Source: Acidobacteriota bacterium (lineage in GTDB: Bacteria > Acidobacteriota > Terriglobia > Acidiferrales > UBA7541). Taken from it: a DNA stretch of 39,248 bases. Each line of letters opens with the position of its first letter. Within the stretch, counting starts at the first letter, position 1. The position numbers and the translations under genes are program-made. Location of the stretch: assembly GCA_003224085.1 (NCBI GenBank), contig QHYK01000101.1, forward strand, positions 1 through 39,248, in the 5' to 3' direction. The notes under the pieces are model-generated. The model was not told where the DNA came from. It searched no databases and was given only the letters and a program-made list of their open reading frames with translations. Shown in pieces: positions 17,724-25,868 of this stretch.

Positions 17724-20700
17724 CTAACGTCGTGCCGGCTGCGAATTCGCGGGCGCTCCCGCAAATGCAACTGTCGCCTGATTATTCGCCGGGTTCACAT
17801 CACCGTTCGCGTTCACGGAGACAACGACTTGCATGTGCTGTCCCGCAGGAATGGGCGTGGACCAGCTGGCTTGAAAAATTCCGTGCGCCGCGATGTTGAA
17901 GACGACGGGCTGTGAGATTGCCGCCTGCCGACCGTCGGCTAAAAGCCTGAACATTACGCTGGCGCCTTGAGCCGCCGATGTTCCGAGATTTCGCACGACT
18001 GCTGTAAACGTAGTGGACTGGCCCGCCCGGGGATTGACGGGACTGAAGTGAATGTCCGTCATGGTCACGGACAGATCGAGATTCGCAGGTGCAGTCGCTG
18101 GCGAAGCCGTGGCCGTCGCCGGCCTCCCGGGTGCCGGCGCTGGCGCAGGCGGAGTCGTCGTTGCTCCGCCCGTCGGCCCTGGCCTTGCGGGAACACCCAC
18201 ACTTGTTGGAGGCGCCGCCGCTGCTGATCCTGGAGTGATGGTGCGCAGTGGAGCGGCGGCAGACGTTGAAGCAGTGTTGCCAGTCGCGCTCGTTGAGCCC
18301 GGTCGCGGAGGAAGGACCGTTCTTGGCGCGCCTGCAGCAGTTGATGGACTACTCGTCGTTGACGTTCCCGTCCCTGCGGTTGCTGCTGAGCCCGTGGGCG
18401 CTGCGCCTGTCGTTCCCATCGGCCCCGGCCTTGCGGGGACACCCACACTTGTTGAAGGCGCCGCCGCTACTGATCCTGGAGTAATGGTGCGTGTTGGAGC
18501 ACCGGTTGACGGTGAAGCAGTGTTGCCAGTCGCACCCGTTGGGCCCGGTCGCGGAGAAAGGATCGTTCTTGGCGCGCCCGCAGCAGTTGATGGACTACTC
18601 GTCGTTGACGTTCCCGTTCCTGCGGTTGCTGCCGCGCCCGTGGGTGCTGCGCCTGTCGTTCCCGTCGGCCCCGGCCTCGCGGGGACACCCACACTTGTTG
18701 GAGGTGAAGCGGCTGCCGGTCCCGGAGTAATGGTGCGCGTTGGAGCACCGGTAGACGGTGAAGCAGTGTTGCCAAGCGCGCCCGCAACGATTGATGTAGT
18801 AGTCGTCGTTGACGCTGTTCCTGCGGTAGGTGCTGCGCCCGTGACCGCCGCGCCTGTCGTTGCCGTCGGCCCTGGTTTTGTGGGGACAGCAACGCTTGTC
18901 GGAGGTGCGGCCACTGCCGATCCCGGAGTGATGGTGAGCGTTGGAGTGCCGACAGAGGGTGAAGCACTTGGGTTAGGCGTACCCGTTGACCCAGGGCGCG
19001 TGGGGAGATTCGTGTTCGACGGATTCGGGGTCGCTGCTGGTCCAGTGGTAGACGCGGGAGCGATGGAAGATGAAGGAGCTGCCGCAGCGAATGTGGACCT
19101 GGGTTGCTCGAGCTGGCTTGCACTGGATGGCATGGTGAGCGTTGGCGGGCGCTGAGAGACAGTCGTTGAGTGCGAGACGGCTCCGATCGTGAATTTGGTT
19201 GGTGTCCCAGATCTCACATTGTTTCCGCTGGAAGGGGGAGCGACTGGGCCTGTCGTTGTGTTTGAAACTGTTGGCGGGGCCACGTTGGCGCTACTTGTTC
19301 CCGAAGCTGTCGCACCATCAGCGGTGGTCACCACAACCTGGAGGGCGTGAGGCCCGGACGGAGCGGGAATGGCGGCGAACACCGCTGATCGGGTTTGCTT
19401 CGGCAGCAATGGCCCGAGCGCCTGAACTTGCTGAGCCGCGCCATCCACGAAGAGTTGAGCTTGCGCCGGCTGCATGGGAGCGTTGGAAGGATTTGCAATT
19501 TGCAAGGACAAGGGTGGGATCTGCGCCGTTGTGGCGCTCAAGCTTGCATCTGTTGCGCCGAAGTATGTGATTTGGGGCTGAACGGGACCTGCTTGCAAAG
19601 GCGGTGCAGTGGACAGAGCATCCGGCGGGGCGGACTGCACACCTGGAGAATTCGCTCCCTGCGCTGGAGGAATTGCAGGAGCTTGGGACGCTGGAGCCAT
19701 AAACGAGTTGGAAGAGGGAATGTTGGGGTTGAGAGCAGATCCTGCGCTTCCACCTGAGAAGGTGTTCGCAACTGTAATTGCGGGCACCACTGTGTTTGCG
19801 ATCTGAGAGCCGTCTGGGCTGAGCACCTGCAAGACCAGCTGAACCTGTCCGGCGCTTGGCTGACTAGGGATCCAAGACAGCTGTACCGGCGTGACGCCCG
19901 AACGCGGCACAGCGACCCCTCTTTGTATTGTTTGGTTGTTCGGAGTAGCGTTGGACGGATCAACAAGTTGAACGGTCAGCCCTGAAACATCCTGATCGGT
20001 GCTTCCGTTGTGAATCTGAGCCGTGATGCGCACCGGCTGGCCAACGGCGGCATTGGTCGTATCAACATTAATATCTTGCGGTCCAAGCCATACGCCGCTC
20101 GCAGGAGAACTTGGGCTCGTCGGCGCTTGGTTGGGATATGCAGAAGGAGCATTTTGCGCATAACTCGATTGCACCGGCGGGTTAGCTCCATACGTGGGCG
20201 TTCCGTAGGGCGGTTGTTGTGGGGATGGATTGGCGAAATTCTGTGATGAGGCAGCCGGAAAAGTAGGGTATTGGGTTTGCGTCGCCTGTCCCGGTGACCC
20301 CGCCAATCTCGACACGAGACTGCTCGTCATCTGCGTGGTGAATTGCTGCAGAATGGTGAACAGCATCTGCTGGAAAGGAGAAGCCGCAGTTTGCGCTTGC
20401 GTCGAAGGTTGCGCTCCCACGGCATACGCTGGCATTCCGCTTTGCGGCATGGCGACCGTGGCCGGGCCCGAGTTAGTAGGAGTGAAGGACGAGGGAGCAA
20501 ATGCGGTCGCCGGCGGCACTACGTTTTGACTGACTTGCGCAACGGTAGTCGAGATTTGCTGGAATGCCTGCTGAGCAGGCAGTGGAACGACGTTCATTCC
20601 GCCCGATCCATTGGGCTGCAACGTAAGGAGTCCCATGTTGTCCTGCACTTTGCTCAGCCACCACGAAAGTTCCTCGGAAACAGTGCCCTGCGTCCACATT

Positions 20701-21899
20701 GCGAATAATTGCTGAGCTTTTGAACTCCAATCCCATTGATTCGGGTCGCTACTTCCGGCCGGTGCTTTTGCATCAGCATCCGCTCCCTTGAAAGCTTGAC
20801 GAAAGACGACTCCCAAGAAATTGCTGTTCACGCCATCGGAGGCGCGATAGTCCCCCAAATTGGAAACGGTCAGAGTGTAGAAACGCATCTGCTGGTCAAT
20901 GGGGTTAAATGCATCTGAGAATCCGGTGGTCAACGTCAAGTGTTTGTCGGGAAGCGAAACTTTGAGGGCACGGAGCAAAGCCGCGAAATGGTCGACATCA
21001 CCTGAACTGATGCTGCGCGGAAACCACTCGACGTTCACCGCATCAATGCTTGCAGCTGTCGCTAGAGGCGACAGGAACTGTTTGAGCGAGGCCTGCGCCT
21101 TCTGTTCGGCGGAAGAATCGAGCGGGACTCCCGCAATGGCGCCTTGCCCGATCAAGTCATAGTCAAAGGATGCGCTGACCATGATCGGCGTAGGCTGCAC
21201 TCCTGCCCCCTGCAGCGCAAGCGTTTCGGCCTTGCGTAATGCATCGGATGCGTTGAGAAGTACCTGCTGCGCGGCTTCGGGGCTCACTTTCGGATAAAGA
21301 CCCAGATGGTTCACCGCTTCTTCAATCTGGAAGTACGAGATCTGGGTGTATGCGGCGAGCTGCTGCGCGTCGCCTGCGCGGACACGCGACACCAGGGCCG
21401 ATAGAAAGGTGCTCGCATCATTGGCAGCAAGCAATTTGTCTTTCTTACTGGTCCCGGCACCTTTGAGAATAGGGATCAGAGAGACGTTGTTCGCTTTTGC
21501 CCAAATGCAGAGATTGGCGAGCCTTGCGGCCGCATGCGAGCCTGTTGGTTCTACGGGAAATCGAATCATGTTAAAACCGCCAGGCTTGAGCGCGTCCCAG
21601 GCTTTCTGAAACGTATCGTTCACACCCGAATGGTTGTACTTGGCAGATTTGCTGGGGAAGTCATCGCCATCGACCCACGACGGGTCGAATTGCATATCAA
21701 CAGCAAAAAGTGGCAGCAACCCTGTTTGCGAAACAGCTTGGAAACTCTGCGGTGCGCTCTGGTATGCGCCATTCGGTTGCGGGACTGTCGCGGACGCCTG
21801 TGGGGGATTCGGAGTGAGCTGGGCCATGAGCGAAATGGGAAAAAGATTGACAAAAATCAAGGACATCCAACTGAGTATCCTGCATATTTTCCCGTTCAT
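17724..21899 (-). CDS. Giant secreted TIM-barrel-like / repeat / CARDB protein
   Basis: 1391 residues from the ATG at 21899, which has GGAG six bases upstream and begins a signal peptide (MNGKICRILSWMSLIFVNLF). The open frame starts 37 codons earlier, without support. Residues ~50-420 look like a glycoside-hydrolase-type TIM barrel (GGFNMIRFPVEPTG, NNVSLIPILKGAG, YFQIEEAVNH, AVNVEWFPRS), with possible acidic residues at strand ends. There follow a Gln/Pro-rich linker, one or two Ig-like units (ITAQIHNGSTDQDVSGL), a very long Thr/Pro/Ala/Gly region with ~82-residue repeats, and a C-terminal CARDB domain (DLSVTMTDIHFSPVNP, VVRNLGTSAAQGA). It is the first gene of the cluster. It is likely extracellular, with the low-complexity part acting as a stalk. 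The catalytic assignment is tentative. Confidence 0.7.
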   Translation of the reverse strand: MNGKICRILSWMSLIFVNLFPISLMAQLTPNPPQASATVPQPNGAYQSAPQSFQAVSQTGLLPLFAVDMQFDPSWVDGDDFPSKSAKYNHSGVNDTFQKAWDALKPGGFNMIRFPVEPTGSHAAARLANLCIWAKANNVSLIPILKGAGTSKKDKLLAANDASTFLSALVSRVRAGDAQQLAAYTQISYFQIEEAVNHLGLYPKVSPEAAQQVLLNASDALRKAETLALQGAGVQPTPIMVSASFDYDLIGQGAIAGVPLDSSAEQKAQASLKQFLSPLATAASIDAVNVEWFPRSISSGDVDHFAALLRALKVSLPDKHLTLTTGFSDAFNPIDQQMRFYTLTVSNLGDYRASDGVNSNFLGVVFRQAFKGADADAKAPAGSSDPNQWDWSSKAQQLFAMWTQGTVSEELSWWLSKVQDNMGLLTLQPNGSGGMNVVPLPAQQAFQQISTTVAQVSQNVVPPATAFAPSSFTPTNSGPATVAMPQSGMPAYAVGAQPSTQAQTAASPFQQMLFTILQQFTTQMTSSLVSRLAGSPGQATQTQYPTFPAASSQNFANPSPQQPPYGTPTYGANPPVQSSYAQNAPSAYPNQAPTSPSSPASGVWLGPQDINVDTTNAAVGQPVRITAQIHNGSTDQDVSGLTVQLVDPSNATPNNQTIQRGVAVPRSGVTPVQLSWIPSQPSAGQVQLVLQVLSPDGSQIANTVVPAITVANTFSGGSAGSALNPNIPSSNSFMAPASQAPAIPPAQGANSPGVQSAPPDALSTAPPLQAGPVQPQITYFGATDASLSATTAQIPPLSLQIANPSNAPMQPAQAQLFVDGAAQQVQALGPLLPKQTRSAVFAAIPAPSGPHALQVVVTTADGATASGTSSANVAPPTVSNTTTGPVAPPSSGNNVRSGTPTKFTIGAVSHSTTVSQRPPTLTMPSSASQLEQPRSTFAAAAPSSSIAPASTTGPAATPNPSNTNLPTRPGSTGTPNPSASPSVGTPTLTITPGSAVAAPPTSVAVPTKPGPTATTGAAVTGAAPTAGTASTTTTTSIVAGALGNTASPSTGAPTRTITPGPAAASPPTSVGVPARPGPTGTTGAAPTGAAATAGTGTSTTSSPSTAAGAPRTILSPRPGPTGATGNTASPSTGAPTRTITPGSVAAAPSTSVGVPARPGPMGTTGAAPTGSAATAGTGTSTTSSPSTAAGAPRTVLPPRPGSTSATGNTASTSAAAPLRTITPGSAAAAPPTSVGVPARPGPTGGATTTPPAPAPAPGRPATATASPATAPANLDLSVTMTDIHFSPVNPRAGQSTTFTAVVRNLGTSAAQGASVMFRLLADGRQAAISQPVVFNIAAHGIFQASWSTPIPAGQHMQVVVSVNANGDVNPANNQATVAFAGAPANSQPARR
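18120..18900 (-). repeat. Tandem 246-bp repeats inside the giant secreted protein
   Basis: The string acccacacttgttg recurs at 18195, 18441 and 18687, giving an exact 246-base (82-codon) period. A more diverged fourth unit begins near 18889 after about 204 bases. Each unit encodes a Thr/Pro/Gly/Ala segment with PTRTITPG and VGVPARPGP. The lengths keep the reading frame, so the number of units could vary between strains. Confidence 0.75.
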
Positions 21900-22249
21900 A
21901 GCTGACTCCAGTTCCCCTAGAAAAAAGGCGACAATCAGCTGCCCCCTGGCTTCCGACGAGTGCACAAACACCCCTTGCGGTTTCGCTGCCGGAGGATGGA
22001 GAAATCCCATCAGACCAATTCGAATGCCCGGCTGTACCGTTCGCCGTAAACTTTCGCTACTATATAATTCGTAAAAAAAACGCGAGGTGGCTCATCGAAC
22101 TGAAAATTTCCTAGGCGTGGTGAGACTAGAGCGAAGCGTGCCCTGCAATTCGTTGGTTTTCAACGGTATGGCTTGAAGTTTGCCTACCCTTTGGGTATTC
22201 TCCTTGCATCGTCCTCGCGTTTTTCTGCAACAACTTTGAGGTCAAGTAG
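21900..22249. promoter_or_regulatory. Divergent promoter region between the secreted cluster and the sigma/kinase array
   Basis: About 350 bases separate the leftward secreted cluster from the rightward sigma gene. A TATAAT box lies at 22063-22068 in the context gctactatataattcgtaaaaa, the same element as at about 27403 and 27534. No clear -35 hexamer at 17 bases could be seen. Two small hairpins lie near 22152 (cgttg/caacg) and 22184 (taccc/gggta). Regulation of the divergent secreted genes by the adjacent sigma factor is a hypothesis. Confidence 0.4.
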
Positions 22250-22836
22250 GTGGGCCAAGTACCATCCAGCCCGGTCAGCAAGCTACTTATCCACTGGGGG
22301 AATGGCGACCGCAAAGCGCTTGAGGCTATCTTGCCGCTCGTTTATAACGAGTTGCGGCGGTTGGCTCGCTACCACCTTCGGCAGCAGCGCCCGAATCACA
22401 CCCTTCAAACGACCGCGCTGGTCCATGAGGCGTATCTGCGATTGGCCCAGGAAAAAGCACCACACGCCGAAAACCGCGCCACTTTCTGGGCATTGCCGCG
22501 CAGCTCATGCGCTGGATTCTTGTGGACTATGAGCGCAACCGGCGCGCTGCCAAGCGCGGAGCTGGAGCTACTCGATTGACGCTTGATACCAGCATCGCCG
22601 CGCCTCATTCGCCAAGCCAGGAAGTGGACCTTTTGGCCCTCGATCAAGCGCTCGACCGGCTCGCCAAGATGGATTTCCAGCAGAGCCAGATCATCGAGTT
22701 ACGCTACTTCGGCGGGCTCACCATTGAAGACACCTCGGAATTTCTGGGAATTTCGCCGGCGACCGTGAAACGCGGGTGGACTTCCGCACGTGCCTGGTTG
22801 CTGCGCGAAATGGGGCGCGGAGACGCACACGCATGA
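22250..22836 (+). pseudogene. ECF sigma factor 1, TIGR02999-type, broken by one base
   Basis: RNA polymerase sigma factor of the ECF type found next to Pkn kinases in Acidobacteriota. Region 2 (LLIHWGNGDRKALEAILPLV, LVHEAYLRLAQ) lies in one frame and region 4 (ELRYFGGLTIEDTSEFLGIS, ATVKRGWTSARAWL) in another. The intact paralogue at 27731 shows that one C is missing after gcgcc at about 22480. Restoring it gives a complete 195-residue protein. The start is GTG at 22250 with GAGG nine bases upstream. The stop overlaps the kinase start as ATGA (22833-22836), indicating translational coupling. If the gap is a sequencing error, the gene is functional. Confidence 0.75.
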
Positions 22837-25772
22837 CACCGGAAGAATGGCAACGCGTCCGGCCGATACTGGAATCTGCATTGGAGTTGGATTCTGCTAA
22901 CCGCGCCACCTTCTTGGACGAAGCGTGCGCTGACCCGCTTCTGCGCGGCGAAGTCGAATCCTTGATTGCCGTGCATGAACAGGCGGGCACAGGTTTATTG
23001 AGTTCCGCGGCTGCCCCAGCTTTCTTTTCCGGACAAGAAGCACGCTTCCGGCTGCTTCCAGGCAAACGCATCGGCGCTTACGAAATTGTGGAAGAAATTG
23101 CAGTAGGCGGCATGGGTGCGGTGTATCGCGCCGTTCGTGCCGACGGGCAGTACCGGCAAAATGTCGCGTTGAAAATCGTGCGTTCAGAGCTGGGCGCAGA
23201 GTTTACGGCTACCCGGTTTAAGAATGAGCGCCAGATTTTAGCGACTCTCAATCACCCAAACATCGCGAGGATTTTGGACGGCGGAACGACCACCGAGGGC
23301 ATGCCTTATTTTGTGATGGAGCTCATTGAAGGCCAGCGCGTGGACGAGTATTGCGACAGGCAAAAGCTGGCTACCAACGAGCGGCTAGATCTTTTTCTCC
23401 AGGTTTGTTCCGCCGTGCAGTACGCGCATCAACGACTCGTTATTCATCGCGACATCAAGCCGGGCAACATCCTGGTCAATGCGGAAGGGGTCCCGAAGCT
23501 GCTTGATTTCGGAATCGCGAAGATTCTGGAATCGAACGAGGCAAACGATCACCCGCAGCAGACTCTTACTCTGGTCCATCTGCTGACGCCCGAGTACGCC
23601 AGCCCAGAACAAGTCAAGGGAGAGCCGATCACCACTGCCAGCAACGTTTACTCGCTGGGAGTAGTTTTGTATGAACTGCTTACGGGACACACTCCTTATA
23701 ACGTCTCGACCCACACGCCTCACGAGTTTGCCCGCGCAATCTGCGAAACCGAGCCGGAAAAGCCCAGCACAGCAGTGCGACGGAATAAAATCGCAGCCAG
23801 CGACGACGGGGAGAAGGCCGCGAAGAATTCCACTCTCAGCGTCTTGGCGCGTGAAAGTTCACCCGAAAAACTTTGTAAGCGCCTGCGCGGCGACCTCGAC
23901 AACATTCTTTTGATGGCACTCCGTAAGGAGCCGCATCGGCGCTACTCCTCTGTCGAGCAATTCGCGCAGGACATTCGGCGCCATCTGGATCACCTGCCAG
24001 TCCTCGCGCGGAAGGATACCGCCGCTTATCGGGCTTCCAAATTCATCACTCGACACAAGGTCGGCGCGGGTGCAACCGCATTGGTGACAGTTGCCCTGTT
24101 GGCGGCCTTGGGCGTGACCCTCCGCGAGGCCCGCATCGCCCGCGCTGAACGCGCTCGCGCCGAGCAGCGCTTCAACGATGTCCGAAAGCTCGCCAACTCT
24201 CTTCTCTTTGATATCCACGATGCCATCCGCGACCTCCCGGGATCTACACCAGCGCGAAGGATTCTGATTGAGAGAGCGCTGCAATACCTCGACAGCCTTG
24301 CCGCCGAAGCTGGAAACGATGCCTCCTTGATGCGCGAATTGGCTACGGCGTACGAGAGAGTGGGCGAAGTCCAAGGCCATTATCTGAATGACAATTTAGG
24401 CGACACGGCAGCTGGCGTGCGCAGCTACCAAAAGGCTTTGCAAGTTCGCCAGAAGTTGGCGATTCGCTCTATCGACTGGCACGATCAGTTGGCCCTCGCG
24501 CACTCTTACCGCATCGTCGCCAGCCAACTCTTGGCGACCGGTGACACGCATTCGGCATTCGATAGTATTAGGAAGGCCGTAGCCTTGGGTGAGTCGATTC
24601 GTGCCTCCCACTCCGAAGATATGGCTGTTCTAGAGGAATTATCCTCTGACTATGAAATTGCCGGTCACATTCAGGGCGGCGACAGCGCGGTTGGCCTCAA
24701 TGACGAACCAGGTGCCTTGGAAAACTATCGAAAAGCTCTCGAAGTGGATGATGCCATGTTGGCGATCGATCCGAGCAACGAATCCGCTCAACATGGTTTG
24801 GCCATGGATAGTATGTTTCTCGGCGACAGTCTGCTCATCCTTGGAGATCAGTCAGCCGCGCTCCAGAATTATCAGCGCACCCTCGAGATAGCGCAAAGAA
24901 TAGCTCAACATAGTACGGCCATACGGCGTCAGCGCGAGGTAGCCGTGGCTTACAACCGCATCGCCGGCATATACACCGATAAAGGAGACTGGAACGGCGT
25001 CCGAGAAAACAATCAGAAGGCTTTGGAAATCTACGAGAGATTGATCGCCAAAGATCCACAGAATGCGCTACTGAGCCAGGGGCTGGCCATTGCTTGGGTG
25101 AACGTCGGCAATGCAATGGGCAAAGGTGGAAACAGGGAGGCCGGCCTCGCGGCCATCGGCAAAGGACTTGCCATGATGGAAGCGATCGTAGGAGCTAATC
25201 CGCAAAATGCGCAGCAACGAGGCGTTTTGGCGGCGATGCATGTCAGTCGCGCCGAGAACTTCGCTGGGTGGAGCAAACGTCCCGAAGCCCTCAAGGAATA
25301 CGAAGCGGCCCTTTCCATTTATGAGGCCCTTTATAGGCTAGATGGCAGCAACCAGGCCGCCCGATTAAACGCAGCTGCCAGCAAAGCAGCGATCGGCACT
25401 CTAATGAGGCAAATGCGTAATACGAAGCTTGCGCTAGAGAATTTTCGACAGGCACTCGTCATCGTCGAGCCGCTTCTTGTGGAAAAAGTCCTCGATCAAC
25501 AAGCTCTGTATACTGCAGCTGATACCTATGCGGGCCTCGGCGATATCGAAAGCCGCGAAGCAGAGACTCCCACATTGGGGCTCGCGAGGAGTCGAGAGCA
25601 TTGGGAACGCGCGCGATCCTGGTATGCGCGCAGTTTGGAGACGTGGAAGAAAATCCAGCATCCCACGCGAGTCAGCCCCAATGGCTTTGATACCGGCGGT
25701 CCGAAAGATGTGGAAACAAATCTGCGTCGCTGCGACGCCGCGCTCCAACAAATCAGCACGGGTGCACGGTAG
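22833..25772 (+). CDS. Membrane Ser/Thr protein kinase with TPR sensor domain
   Basis: 979 residues from the ATG overlapping the sigma stop. A helical N-terminal module of about 50 residues (MTPEEWQRVRPILESALELD) precedes the kinase domain (~82-392). That domain has the Gly loop AVGGMGAVY (90-98), Lys114 in VALKIV, the catalytic loop HRDIKPGN with Asp207, and DFG with Asp225. Asn271 replaces the usual subdomain-IX Asp (ASNVYSLGVV, against ASDVYSLG in the downstream copy). One membrane helix lies near 409-429, then a coiled linker and several TPR-like repeats (ALENYRKALEVD, ALQNYQRTLEIA, NNQKALEIYERLI) outside the membrane. It probably relays an external or protein-binding signal, perhaps to the coupled sigma factor. 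Confidence 0.85.
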   Translation: MTPEEWQRVRPILESALELDSANRATFLDEACADPLLRGEVESLIAVHEQAGTGLLSSAAAPAFFSGQEARFRLLPGKRIGAYEIVEEIAVGGMGAVYRAVRADGQYRQNVALKIVRSELGAEFTATRFKNERQILATLNHPNIARILDGGTTTEGMPYFVMELIEGQRVDEYCDRQKLATNERLDLFLQVCSAVQYAHQRLVIHRDIKPGNILVNAEGVPKLLDFGIAKILESNEANDHPQQTLTLVHLLTPEYASPEQVKGEPITTASNVYSLGVVLYELLTGHTPYNVSTHTPHEFARAICETEPEKPSTAVRRNKIAASDDGEKAAKNSTLSVLARESSPEKLCKRLRGDLDNILLMALRKEPHRRYSSVEQFAQDIRRHLDHLPVLARKDTAAYRASKFITRHKVGAGATALVTVALLAALGVTLREARIARAERARAEQRFNDVRKLANSLLFDIHDAIRDLPGSTPARRILIERALQYLDSLAAEAGNDASLMRELATAYERVGEVQGHYLNDNLGDTAAGVRSYQKALQVRQKLAIRSIDWHDQLALAHSYRIVASQLLATGDTHSAFDSIRKAVALGESIRASHSEDMAVLEELSSDYEIAGHIQGGDSAVGLNDEPGALENYRKALEVDDAMLAIDPSNESAQHGLAMDSMFLGDSLLILGDQSAALQNYQRTLEIAQRIAQHSTAIRRQREVAVAYNRIAGIYTDKGDWNGVRENNQKALEIYERLIAKDPQNALLSQGLAIAWVNVGNAMGKGGNREAGLAAIGKGLAMMEAIVGANPQNAQQRGVLAAMHVSRAENFAGWSKRPEALKEYEAALSIYEALYRLDGSNQAARLNAAASKAAIGTLMRQMRNTKLALENFRQALVIVEPLLVEKVLDQQALYTAADTYAGLGDIESREAETPTLGLARSREHWERARSWYARSLETWKKIQHPTRVSPNGFDTGGPKDVETNLRRCDAALQQISTGAR

Positions 25773-25868
25773 GAGTTCATCTAGCGTGTGGGCGAGAGGA
25801 CAAGCGCGAAGACCAAACTGGGCGCCGCACCCTTTCGGGTTTGGTTTTTCAAAGGTGTGGGGGTTGAC

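Noticed and set aside
18052-19155. 367-codon rightward frame rich in Gly/Val/Ala
   Set aside because: Antisense shadow of the tandem-repeat stalk in the giant secreted gene; low complexity explains the openness.
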